A stretch of DNA of 23,804 nt from GCA-002731945 sp913047775. Its GTDB lineage: Bacteria; Pseudomonadota; Alphaproteobacteria; MED-G09. Shown piece by piece: positions 14,642 to 22,987 of this stretch. The stretch covers positions 1 through 23,804 of the forward strand of contig CAJWUE010000016.1 of NCBI GenBank assembly GCA_913047775.1. Direction: 5' to 3'. The notes under the pieces were generated by a model. It was given only the letters and a program-made list of their open reading frames with translations. It ran no database searches and was not told the origin of the DNA. Numbering within the stretch: the stretch's first letter is position 1; every line of letters starts with the position of its first letter. The position numbers and the translations under genes are program-made.

Positions 14642-17497
14642 GAATTGACCAGTATAACTGGATTTAAGTGCTGCTATTTTTTCAGGTGTGCCTTGCCCAA
14701 TTATTTTGCCTCCGTTATCTCCACCTTCGGGACCAACATCAATAATCCAGTCTGCTGTCTTAATAACATCCAAATTATGTTCAATTACAACAACTGTATT
14801 ACCTTGATCCACTAATTCATGAAGGACTTTTAATAATTTTTTGATATCATGAAAATGTAATCCGGAAGTCGGTTCATCCAAAACATAAAAGGTCCTTCCG
14901 GTTGCTCGTTTGGATAGTTCTTTTGATAGTTTAACCCTTTGTGCTTCGCCGCCAGAAAGAGTGTTTGCTTGCTGCCCTACGTTTATATATCCTAGTCCAA
15001 CCCTTTGTAGAGTTTCCATTTTATCTCTTATACTGGGAACAGCCTTAAATAATTTATACGCTTCATCAACATTCATATTTAAAACATCAGCTATTGAGTG
15101 ACCTTTATATTTAATTTCTAGTGTTTCTCTATTGTATCTCTTGCCTTTGCATTGATCACACTCAACATAAACATCAGGAAGAAAGTGCATTTCTATTTTT
15201 ATAAGCCCACCCCCTTGGCAGGCCTCACATCTGCCACCTTTAACGTTAAAAGAAAATCTTCCGGGTTTATAACCCCTAGCTTTAGATTCCGGCAAACCGC
15301 AATACCAGTCTCTTATTGGTGAAAATGCCCCCGTATAAGTTGCAGGATTAGATCGTGGGGTACGACCAATGGGCGATTGATTTATATTAATTATCTTATC
15401 AACAAAATGAACCCCATCTATCTTCTCATACTGCATAGCGGTCTTCTGGGATTTATTAATCATTCTATTTATTGCATTATACAAAGTATATAATAGTAAA
15501 GTAGATTTCCCCGAACCCGATACACCTGTTAGGCAAATAAATGTTCCTAAAGGAAAATCTACCGTAATATTTTTAAGATTGTTACCTTTAGCGCCAATTA
15601 ATGAGATTTTCTTTTCTTCATTAATTTTTCTTCTATTTCTTAAGTCGATTGTTTCTTTTCCGGAAAGATATTTACCAGTGATACTATCTTTACAGTTTTG
15701 AATATCTTTATAACTTCCCTGGGCAACCAAATATCCCCCTTCTAAACCCGCCTTAGGACCAATATCGATAATATGATCGGAGAAAAGCATAGTCTCTTCA
15801 TCATGTTCAACTACAATTACAGTATTTCCTATGTCCTTTAATCTTTTTAAAGTACTTAATAATTTTTTATTATCCCTTTGATGCAATCCTATTGAAGGCT
15901 CATCCAATACATATAATACTCCAGTTAAACCAGAACCGATTTGTGAAGCTAGTCTTATTCTTTGAGATTCTCCTCCAGATAATGTTCCCGATGATCTTGA
16001 TAATGTTAAATAACCTAACCCAACATTATTTAAGAAATTAAGTCTTTCATTAATTTCCTTAATTATATTTTGGGCAATCGTATTTTCTTTTTTTGTAAGT
16101 TTTTTTGGTAAATTAACAAACCACTTTTGGATATCTTTTATAGATAGCAATACTATTTCTCCAATGTGAGTCTCATTAATTTTAACAGATAGGGCCTCTT
16201 CGTTTAATCTGAATCCATCACATTCTTTACAATTAGAAATTGATTGATATTTTTCAAATTCCTCTCTCATCCAATTACTATCCGTTTGGCGATAACGTCT
16301 GTTAATATTATTAATAATACCCTCAAAATTCTTAATGGTCTTAAATGTTCTTGAACCATCATCATAGATAAAAGAAATTTTTTCTTCCGATCCTCTCAAC
16401 AATAATTCTCGAATATTAAGGGAAAGATCTTTCCACTTTTTATCTAAGGAAAAATTAAAATGTTTTGATAATGCTAATAATGTTTGATGATAAAAAGGTG
16501 AGGGTTTTCTGGTTTTTGACCAAGGAGCGATAGCTCCCTCATTAATGCTGATTTCTTTATTAGGAATTATAAGATCTTCATCTATGAAATATTGAGTACC
16601 TAGCCCATCACAACTTACACACGCCCCTTTAGGGCTGTTAAATGAGAATAATCTTGGTTCAATTTCTTCAATAGTAAAGCCCGATACTGGGCAAGCATAT
16701 TTAGCTGAATAAATAATCCTATTATTTATTTTATTAGAGCTAGAAAAAGTTTCTATAACCGCAATCCCATCAGTCAAATTTAAGGCGGTCTCAAAACTAT
16801 CAGCTAATCTGGTATTCAAATTTTTATCAATGACAATCCTGTCAACTACAACGTCAATATTATGTTTTATATTCTTCTCCAACTCAGGGACGTCTTTAAT
16901 TTCATAAAAAATATTATCAACCTTTACTCTTTGGAAACCCTTCTTTAAAAGTTCAGAAAATTCTTTTTTATATTCACCTTTTCTCTGACGTACAATGGGA
17001 GCAAGAAGATAGGCTTTTGTCCCTTTTTTTATTTTATTCACTTGGTCCACCATTTCTGAGACTGACTGACTTTTAATAGGTAGCCCGGTAGCTGGCGAGT
17101 AGGGGGTGCCTATACGGGCATACATTAATCTAAGATAATCATATATTTCAGTAACAGTTCCAACAGTAGAGCGAGGATTTTTTGAAGTTGTTTTTTGTTC
17201 TATAGATATTGCTGGTGATAGTCCTTCAATCATATCAACATCAGGTTTTTGCATCATTTCAAGGAACTGTCTGGCATATGCAGATAGACTTTCAACGTAT
17301 CTTCTTTGACCTTCGGCATAAAGCGTGTCAAACGCAAGAGAGGATTTCCCAGATCCTGACAATCCAGTTATTACAGTAATTTTTTCTTTGGGTATATCAA
17401 CATCTATATTCTTAAGATTATGTTCTCTTGATCCTTTTATTCTTATGTATTTTTGATTATTTTTTTTTAATGATTTTGATGACAAAACTTTTCTCAT
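14606..17497 (-). CDS. uvrA: Excinuclease ABC subunit A
   Basis: UvrA is the damage-recognising ATPase of nucleotide excision repair that loads UvrB. At 963 residues it has both ABC modules: Walker A GLSGSGKS (45-52) and GVSGSGKS (658-665), signatures LSGGE at 506-510 and 847-851, and Walker B/DEP at 532-534 and 874-876. The C-terminal zinc site is intact (C757, C760, C780, C783), and C423/C426 are present. In the N-terminal zinc site the pair reads C269-x-x-S272, with C293/C296 following, so one usual cysteine is serine. The stretch from SPIGRTPRSNPATYTGAF to ESKARGYKPGRFSF looks alphaproteobacterial. It is the only minus-strand gene, divergent from ssb (86 bp) and convergent with the PuuD-like gene, whose 3' end it overlaps by 36 bp. 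Confidence 0.97.
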   Translation of the reverse strand: MRKVLSSKSLKKNNQKYIRIKGSREHNLKNIDVDIPKEKITVITGLSGSGKSSLAFDTLYAEGQRRYVESLSAYARQFLEMMQKPDVDMIEGLSPAISIEQKTTSKNPRSTVGTVTEIYDYLRLMYARIGTPYSPATGLPIKSQSVSEMVDQVNKIKKGTKAYLLAPIVRQRKGEYKKEFSELLKKGFQRVKVDNIFYEIKDVPELEKNIKHNIDVVVDRIVIDKNLNTRLADSFETALNLTDGIAVIETFSSSNKINNRIIYSAKYACPVSGFTIEEIEPRLFSFNSPKGACVSCDGLGTQYFIDEDLIIPNKEISINEGAIAPWSKTRKPSPFYHQTLLALSKHFNFSLDKKWKDLSLNIRELLLRGSEEKISFIYDDGSRTFKTIKNFEGIINNINRRYRQTDSNWMREEFEKYQSISNCKECDGFRLNEEALSVKINETHIGEIVLLSIKDIQKWFVNLPKKLTKKENTIAQNIIKEINERLNFLNNVGLGYLTLSRSSGTLSGGESQRIRLASQIGSGLTGVLYVLDEPSIGLHQRDNKKLLSTLKRLKDIGNTVIVVEHDEETMLFSDHIIDIGPKAGLEGGYLVAQGSYKDIQNCKDSITGKYLSGKETIDLRNRRKINEEKKISLIGAKGNNLKNITVDFPLGTFICLTGVSGSGKSTLLLYTLYNAINRMINKSQKTAMQYEKIDGVHFVDKIININQSPIGRTPRSNPATYTGAFSPIRDWYCGLPESKARGYKPGRFSFNVKGGRCEACQGGGLIKIEMHFLPDVYVECDQCKGKRYNRETLEIKYKGHSIADVLNMNVDEAYKLFKAVPSIRDKMETLQRVGLGYINVGQQANTLSGGEAQRVKLSKELSKRATGRTFYVLDEPTSGLHFHDIKKLLKVLHELVDQGNTVVVIEHNLDVIKTADWIIDVGPEGGDNGGKIIGQGTPEKIAALKSSYTGQFLKNVLGQHHTK

Positions 17498-17583
17498 GTT
17501 TAAAATAAAAAATATCTTATATCATAACATTTAATATTAATTATAGTATTTGTTATATTATCAATTATTAATGGGAGTTTTTT
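17498..17583. promoter_or_regulatory. Divergent uvrA/ssb intergenic region
   Basis: This 86-bp, extremely AT-rich spacer must hold promoters for both uvrA and ssb. A perfect -10 hexamer TATAAT lies on the minus strand at 17540-17545 (reads ATTATA on plus), which would start uvrA RNA about 36 bases before its ATG; no good -35 sits 16-18 bp away. GGGAG (17573-17577) is the ssb ribosome binding site. TTAATATTAA (17531-17540) is a short palindrome. There is no GTTC or GAAC anywhere in the spacer, so the typical alphaproteobacterial LexA box (GTTC-N7-GTTC) is absent. Confidence 0.5.
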
Positions 17584-18027
17584 ATGTCAGGAAGTTTAAA
17601 CAAAGTCATGTTAATTGGTCGCCTAGGTCAAGACCCCGAAATTAGGAACACACAAGATGGACGCTCATTATGTACCTTTTCTCTAGCAACAAGTGAAAAT
17701 TGGAATGATCGCAACACAGGAGAAAGAAAGGAAAAAACTGAATGGCATCGCATTGTTGTTTTTAATGAGGGCCTTGTAAAAATTATAGAACAGTATGTTA
17801 AAAAGGGTTCAAATGTTTTTTTAGAAGGTCAATTGCAAACAAGAAAATGGGAAGATAAGGAAGGTATAGAAAAATACACGACTGAAGTAGTTTTGCAGGG
17901 TTTTAATTCAACCTTTAAAATGTTGGATAGTAAAGGCGCATCATTATCCGAAGATTTTGGGAAAGAAAAAAGTATTCAGAATACAGAAGATTCGAGCTCA
18001 GAAATTGATGACGACATACCATTCTAA
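17584..18027 (+). CDS. ssb: Single-stranded DNA-binding protein
   Basis: SSB coats single-stranded DNA in replication, repair and recombination and recruits partners through its C-terminal tip. The 147 residues start with the OB fold (SLNKVMLIGRLGQDPEIR, then LCTFSLATSENW, TEWHRIVVFNEGL and the YVKKGSNVFLEGQLQTRKWE region), followed by a short acidic linker and the canonical DDDIPF tip. The linker is short for the family, in keeping with a compact genome. ssb is divergent from uvrA and lies 133 bp before gyrA, the usual alphaproteobacterial neighbourhood. Confidence 0.97.
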   Translation: MSGSLNKVMLIGRLGQDPEIRNTQDGRSLCTFSLATSENWNDRNTGERKEKTEWHRIVVFNEGLVKIIEQYVKKGSNVFLEGQLQTRKWEDKEGIEKYTTEVVLQGFNSTFKMLDSKGASLSEDFGKEKSIQNTEDSSSEIDDDIPF

Positions 18028-18074
18028 CTTATTGAATTATAAATAAAAAATTAAAATAACTAATATTTAAATAA

Positions 18075-18103
18075 TTGAAGATTTATCAGCATAATGTTAT
18101 TAT
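18075..18103 (+). promoter_or_regulatory. Candidate sigma-70 promoter for gyrA operon
   Basis: In the 133-bp ssb-gyrA spacer, TTGAAG (18075-18080) and TATTAT (18098-18103) are separated by exactly 17 bp, an optimal geometry with 5/6 matches to TATAAT and 4/6 to TTGACA. Transcription would start near 18110, leaving a leader of about 50 bases before the gyrA ATG, which has GGAG at 18153-18156. AT richness raises the chance of a random match, so this is a prediction only. Confidence 0.45.
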
Positions 18104-18160
18104 ATTTAATGTCTTACAATAACTATCGATTCGTTATAAATGTTCAGTTAATGGAGAATT

Positions 18161-20863
18161 ATGTCAGAAATTAATGATAAAAATTCTGACGAAAATTCGA
18201 GAATATCGAATATAAGTTTAGATCAAGAAATGCGCCAATCTTATCTCGATTACGCCATGAGCGTTATTGTTGCTCGAGCTTTACCTGATGCAAGAGATGG
18301 TTTGAAACCGGTGCATAGAAGAATTTTATTTTCCATGCACGAAAGTGGATATGATTATAACAAGCAGTATAGAAAATCAGCGAGAGTTGTTGGTGATGTT
18401 ATAGGTAAATACCACCCACACGGCGATCAAAGCATTTATGACGCATTAGTAAGAATGGCACAGCCGTTCTCTTTACACCTCCCATTAATAGATGGGCAAG
18501 GAAACTTCGGTTCAGTCGATGGAGACCCTCCCGCAGCGATGAGATATACAGAAGTTAGAATGAAAAAGTTATCACATCATCTATTAAATGATATCAATCA
18601 GGATACAGTGGATTTCCAAGAGAATTATGATAATTCAGAGAGTGAGCCTGTTGTTTTACCGGCTGAATTTCCTAATCTTATGGTAAACGGAGCAGGGGGT
18701 ATTGCTGTAGGCATGGCAACTAACATTCCCCCACATAATTTAGGTGAGATAACAGATGCTTGTTTGAAAATCCTAGATAATCCTGAAGTAGAAATTGATG
18801 AATTATTTAAAATGGTTCCAGGGCCCGATTTTCCTACAGGCGGTATAATATTAGGGAATAGTGGTGCTAGGAGTGCTTATACAACCGGTAGAGGTTCAGT
18901 TGTTATTAGAGGTAAAGCAGATATTGAAGAAATTAGGAAAGATAGAGAAGCAATTATCATTACAGAAATCCCTTTCCAGCTTAATAAGACCCTGTTAATT
19001 GAGAAGATTGCAGAATTAGTTAGAAATAAGACGATTGAAGGGATAAGTGACTTAAGGGATGAAAGTGATCGCCATGGGATGCGTATCGTCGTTGAGTTAA
19101 AAAGAGATACTGTTCCAGAAATTATTCTAAATCAATTATATAAGTATACGCAACTTCAAACATCATTTGGAGCCAATATGGTTGCGCTAGATAAAGGGAC
19201 TCCTAAGATTATGAATCTTAAGGAATTATTGATATGTTTTCTGGACTTTCGGCAAGAGGTTGTTAAAAGAAGAGCTAAATATCAGTTAAATAAAGCAAGA
19301 GATAGAGCTCATTTATTGGTTGGTTTAGCAATAGCCGTAACTAATATTGATGAAATAATAAAATTAATCAGATCTTCGAAGTCTCCTGCTGAAGCAAAGG
19401 AAGATTTAATGGATAGAGAGTGGCCCGCAAAAGAAGTTAAATCTCTAATTACCTTAATAGATGACCCGAGACATGGAGTCTCAAAAGCAGGTAATTGTTC
19501 TTTTACAGAGGAACAAGCGAAAGCAATTTTGGAATTACGCTTGCAAAGATTAACTGCCCTTGGAATTGATGAAATTAAATCTGAGTTAAATGATTTAAGA
19601 GATAAAATTACTGATTTGTTGGATTTTCTTGGAAGTAAAGATCAAATTATTTCTTTAATTAAAGAAGGATTGATTGAAATTAAAGAAAATTTTTCTGTTC
19701 CAAGAAGGACTGTAATTATTGGCGAGCTTGATGACGTTCAGGATGAAGATCTAATTATAAAAGAAGAGATGGCCATAACAGTTAGTCATAGTGGTTATAT
19801 AAAAAGGGTTCCTTTATCAACTTATAGAGCGCAAAACCGCGGAGGAAAGGGACGCTCTGGTATGCAAACTAAAGATGATGATTTTGTTACTAGGATTTTT
19901 ATTGCGAATACCCATCAACCAATACTTTTCTTTTCATCAAAAGGGATGGTTTATAGACTAAAATCTTGGAAATTACCCCTTACTAGCCCTCAAGCTAGAG
20001 GAAAAGCAATGATTAATCTGTTGCCTCTAGATGAAGATGAGAGAATAACAACAGTCATGGCATTACCAGAAAATCAAAGTGATTGGGAGGGCTTATTTGT
20101 TGTATTTGCTACTTCATCAGGGGGCATAAGGAGAAATTCGTTATCAGATTTTTGGAATATAAATAAAAATGGAAAAATTGCTATGAAATTAAAATCTGAT
20201 GAAAAAATTATTTCAGTGCAAACATGTAGGGATAATAATGATATTTTATTAACAACTAGAAAAGGTCAAAGCATACGTTTCTCTGTAGAAAAAGTACGGG
20301 TCTTTGCGTCAAGATCATCCACAGGAGTTAGAGGAATTAATTTAAAAAAAGGAGATAGTGTAGTTGGGGTATCGATTTTAAATCATGTAGATGCATCTAT
20401 AGAAGAATTAAGAGCTTATTTAAAAAGAGCATCTATTATGAGAAGAGCAACAGAAGAAGAGGCTGATGATTCAATTAGTGAACACGATACTAATGGAGAT
20501 ATTGATCTTTCAACAAAAAGATATTCTGAGTTAGCCGCACAAGAAGAAATCATTCTTACAGTAGCTGCAAATGGACAAGGTAAAAGGTCATCATCGTATG
20601 AATATAGAACCACTAACAGAGGAGGAAAAGGAGTTATAGGGATAACTTTAACAAAGGCTCACGGTGAAGTTGTAGCTTCATTTGCAGTAGACTCTAATGA
20701 CCAAATAATGCTTATTGATGATAGCGGCAAATTAATTAGATGCCCAGTAACTGATATAAGAATAATGGGTAGAAATACACAAGGTGTGAAAATTTTTAAC
20801 ATAGAAGAGACTTCTACAGTGGTAAGTGTTGAAAGAATAATTGAGCAGAACGGAGATCAATAA
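18161..20863 (+). CDS. gyrA: DNA gyrase subunit A
   Basis: GyrA cuts and rejoins DNA in the A2B2 gyrase that adds negative supercoils. At 900 residues it is full length. The breakage-reunion domain shows MRQSYLDYAMSVIVARALPD, the KYHPHGDQSIYD segment (83-94) and the catalytic tyrosine 129 in AAMRYTEVRM. The C-terminal wrapping domain carries a GyrA-box variant QNRGGKG (558-564; consensus QRRGGKG). Its charged insert at about 742-795 (from HVDASIEELRAYLKR to the STKRYSELAAQEE region) is typical of alphaproteobacterial GyrA and supports the taxonomy. Gln90 occupies the E. coli Ser83 position and Asp94 that of Asp87. This is gyrase rather than ParC on the GyrA-box and neighbours. The TAA overlaps the coaD ATG by one base. 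Confidence 0.97.
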   Translation: MSEINDKNSDENSRISNISLDQEMRQSYLDYAMSVIVARALPDARDGLKPVHRRILFSMHESGYDYNKQYRKSARVVGDVIGKYHPHGDQSIYDALVRMAQPFSLHLPLIDGQGNFGSVDGDPPAAMRYTEVRMKKLSHHLLNDINQDTVDFQENYDNSESEPVVLPAEFPNLMVNGAGGIAVGMATNIPPHNLGEITDACLKILDNPEVEIDELFKMVPGPDFPTGGIILGNSGARSAYTTGRGSVVIRGKADIEEIRKDREAIIITEIPFQLNKTLLIEKIAELVRNKTIEGISDLRDESDRHGMRIVVELKRDTVPEIILNQLYKYTQLQTSFGANMVALDKGTPKIMNLKELLICFLDFRQEVVKRRAKYQLNKARDRAHLLVGLAIAVTNIDEIIKLIRSSKSPAEAKEDLMDREWPAKEVKSLITLIDDPRHGVSKAGNCSFTEEQAKAILELRLQRLTALGIDEIKSELNDLRDKITDLLDFLGSKDQIISLIKEGLIEIKENFSVPRRTVIIGELDDVQDEDLIIKEEMAITVSHSGYIKRVPLSTYRAQNRGGKGRSGMQTKDDDFVTRIFIANTHQPILFFSSKGMVYRLKSWKLPLTSPQARGKAMINLLPLDEDERITTVMALPENQSDWEGLFVVFATSSGGIRRNSLSDFWNINKNGKIAMKLKSDEKIISVQTCRDNNDILLTTRKGQSIRFSVEKVRVFASRSSTGVRGINLKKGDSVVGVSILNHVDASIEELRAYLKRASIMRRATEEEADDSISEHDTNGDIDLSTKRYSELAAQEEIILTVAANGQGKRSSSYEYRTTNRGGKGVIGITLTKAHGEVVASFAVDSNDQIMLIDDSGKLIRCPVTDIRIMGRNTQGVKIFNIEETSTVVSVERIIEQNGDQ

Positions 20864-21345
20864 TGACAATAGGTATATATCCTGGTTCTTTTGATCCCTT
20901 TACCCTTGGGCATAAGGATATTCTCTTGAGAAGCCTTAAAATACTAGACAAAGTGATAATTGCCATTGGAGTCAATCATGAGAAAGATAACATGTTTTCT
21001 ATTGAAGAAAGGATTAATATAATAACTAATGAAATCAATGATATAGATAATATATCTAATGTAGAAATCAAATCTTTTAAAGGTTTGATAGTTGATTTTA
21101 CGTCTGAAATGAAAGCGACTGTCATAATTAAAGGAGTGAGAGGGCCTGTTGATTATGATTATGAGCTACAGATGGCAGGAATGAATTCGGTTATGAATCC
21201 TAATATAGAAACAATTTTTCTAATTTCTAAACCCGAATTTAGTTTTATTTCTTCTTCTTTGGTAAAACAAATAGCTCATATGGGTGGTAATATTTCTAAA
21301 TTTGTTTCACCAGGAATTGAAGAATCAATAAAAGAAAAAATTTAA
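20863..21345 (+). CDS. coaD: Phosphopantetheine adenylyltransferase
   Basis: CoaD transfers an adenylyl group from ATP to 4'-phosphopantetheine, the penultimate step of coenzyme A synthesis. The 160-residue hexameric enzyme has its nucleotidyltransferase signature at the N-terminus (YPGSFDPFTLGHKDIL, with the TxGH nucleotide-binding motif) and, near the C-terminus, EFSFISSSLVKQIA, the ISSS loop. KGVRGPVDYDYELQMAGMN is the characteristic middle motif. The start overlaps the gyrA stop by one base (TAATG), so it is likely translated by termination-reinitiation after gyrA. gyrA-coaD-ppi-queA-tgt is a familiar alphaproteobacterial order. Confidence 0.96.
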   Translation: MTIGIYPGSFDPFTLGHKDILLRSLKILDKVIIAIGVNHEKDNMFSIEERINIITNEINDIDNISNVEIKSFKGLIVDFTSEMKATVIIKGVRGPVDYDYELQMAGMNSVMNPNIETIFLISKPEFSFISSSLVKQIAHMGGNISKFVSPGIEESIKEKI

Positions 21346-21347
21346 AA

Positions 21348-21932
21348 ATGTTTAATCCTCTTTTTTTAATTAGAGTGATTTCTTGTTTATTTTTAATGGA
21401 GATTATTTTGTCAGAGGCTAGTGCAAAAAATTATAATGATGAAAATATATTGTTAATGGATATAACACAAATTAATGAAACATTGGATACGAATGAAGAC
21501 CCCCCAGTTAAAAGAGTTGTAATTAAGTTATTTCCTGAAGTTGCTCCGAAACATGTTTTACAAATTAAAACTTTATCAAGTGAGGGTTTTTATAACGAAG
21601 TAATATTTCATAGAGTTATCGGAGGTTTTATGGCACAAACTGGAGACCCTACGGGAACTGGGATGGGGGGTTCTGATCTTCCGGATATAAGAGCGGAATT
21701 TAGTGATAAACCATTTGTAAGAGGGACTTTGGGTATGGCAAGATCCCAACACCCCGATAGTGCAAATTCACAATTTTTTATATGTTTTGATGATGCTTCT
21801 TTTTTAAATGGTCAATATACTGTTTTTGGAGAAGTAATTGAAGGTATGGAGTATGTTGATAATATTATGAGAGGCGAACCACCGGATTATCCTGATAAGA
21901 TCGTTTCTTTAAAGCCCTCTATCGACAATTAA
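21348..21932 (+). CDS. Cyclophilin-type peptidyl-prolyl isomerase with signal peptide
   Basis: This enzyme catalyses cis-trans isomerisation of X-Pro bonds. The first 26 residues (hydrophobic core about 5-20, ending SEASA before KN) look like a Sec signal peptide, so it is predicted periplasmic. A linker (about 27-52) leads into the cyclophilin fold: VVIKLFPEVAPKHV, FHRVIGGFMAQTGD with catalytic Arg89 and Gln97, TGMGGSDLPDI, RGTLGMARSQHPDSANSQFF (two phenylalanines near 143-144) and FLNGQYTVFGEVIEGM. The cyclosporin-contact tryptophan of eukaryotic enzymes is absent, as in most bacterial cyclophilins. Many alphaproteobacteria have two cyclophilin genes in tandem here; only one is seen. Symbol withheld because ppiA and ppiB are both used. 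Confidence 0.93.
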   Translation: MFNPLFLIRVISCLFLMEIILSEASAKNYNDENILLMDITQINETLDTNEDPPVKRVVIKLFPEVAPKHVLQIKTLSSEGFYNEVIFHRVIGGFMAQTGDPTGTGMGGSDLPDIRAEFSDKPFVRGTLGMARSQHPDSANSQFFICFDDASFLNGQYTVFGEVIEGMEYVDNIMRGEPPDYPDKIVSLKPSIDN

Positions 21933-21940
21933 TTTTTTTT

Positions 21941-22987
21941 ATGAAATTAACAGATTTTTCTTTTGATTTGCCGAAAGATTTAATTGCAACAAAACCTAGC
22001 AATCCTAGAGATACTTCAAGGTTATTACATCATATAAGCCCGAATAGATTCGAAGATTTACAATTTAAGAATATTGTTAATCTGTTGAATAAAGGGGATG
22101 TTTTAGTAGTAAATGATACAAAAGTAGTACCTTCAGAGATAATAGGTGTTAAGGCTAATAATCTAGGTGAACGGTCTAAGATAATGTTCACTTTCATAGA
22201 AAATTTGAAAGATGGTATTTGGAGCTGTTATGTAAGACCCGGAAAAAAAATTCAAGAAAATGATATTGTTTTTATATATGGGGTTGACTGCAAGGTTATA
22301 AAAAAATCTAAACGTATTGTTTTGGTTGATTTTGATAGTAAAAATTATGAATTTCAAAAAAATCTCCAAAAACATGGAAATTTAATGCTTCCGCCATACA
22401 TTTCCTCTAAAAGAAAATATAAAGAAAGTGATAGAGAAGACTATCAAACTGTTTATTCTAAAAATCTTGGTTCAATAGCAGCCCCAACAGCAGGTCTACA
22501 TTTTACAGAGGATTTATTAAAGGAAATTAAATCAAAACAAGTTAATATAAAAAACGTAACTCTGAGCGTAGGCCCGGGAACTTTTTCTAAATTGGAAAAT
22601 GAGAAAGTTGAAGAGAATTTATTATTTAAAGAGAAATGTTTTCTATCCAAGGATACTTCCAAATTTCTTAATTCAGCTTATAAGGATCCAAAAAGAAAAA
22701 TTATTGCCGTTGGGACGACCACTCTAAGAGTGCTAGAAACTTCTTTTATAAATAATAATTCTTTTGAACCAATTGATACTTATACAGATATATTTATTTA
22801 TCCAGGTAAGAAAATTAAATCTATTAATTCATTAATTACGAATTTTCATCTTCCTCAATCTTCATTATTTATTTTAATCTGTGCGTTCATAGGTCGAGCT
22901 AATGCAGTTAGAATGTATCATCATGCTATAAAGAAAAGATATAAATTTTATTCTTATGGAGATTCATGTTTCTTAAATAATGGTTAA
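21941..22987 (+). CDS. queA: S-adenosylmethionine:tRNA ribosyltransferase-isomerase
   Basis: QueA moves the ribosyl part of SAM onto preQ1 at the wobble base of tRNAs with GUN anticodons, forming epoxyqueuosine. The 348 residues show the family motifs LIATKPSNPRDTSRLL near the N-terminus, GDVLVVNDTKVVPSEI, NLMLPPYI, SIAAPTAGLHFTEDLL, VTLSVGPGTFSKL, AVGTTTLRVLE and ITNFHLPQSSLFILICAFIG, and end with the MYHHAIKKRYKFYSYGDSCF element. It starts eight bases after the cyclophilin stop with no clear Shine-Dalgarno, and tgt begins immediately after its TAA. No preQ1 riboswitch fits in the short gaps. The gene is very AT-rich, near 23% GC over its last 240 bases by hand count. Confidence 0.96.
   Translation: MKLTDFSFDLPKDLIATKPSNPRDTSRLLHHISPNRFEDLQFKNIVNLLNKGDVLVVNDTKVVPSEIIGVKANNLGERSKIMFTFIENLKDGIWSCYVRPGKKIQENDIVFIYGVDCKVIKKSKRIVLVDFDSKNYEFQKNLQKHGNLMLPPYISSKRKYKESDREDYQTVYSKNLGSIAAPTAGLHFTEDLLKEIKSKQVNIKNVTLSVGPGTFSKLENEKVEENLLFKEKCFLSKDTSKFLNSAYKDPKRKIIAVGTTTLRVLETSFINNNSFEPIDTYTDIFIYPGKKIKSINSLITNFHLPQSSLFILICAFIGRANAVRMYHHAIKKRYKFYSYGDSCFLNNG

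Noticed and set aside
17498..17583. LexA operator between uvrA and ssb
   Set aside because: Looked for GTTC-N7-GTTC and its complement; neither half-site occurs.
20416..20613. 65-residue minus-strand frame within the gyrA insert
   Set aside because: Shadow of the charged alphaproteobacterial insert; no supporting signal.
21933..21940. Possible preQ1 riboswitch before queA/tgt
   Set aside because: The gap is only 8 bases, with none between queA and tgt, so no aptamer can fit.
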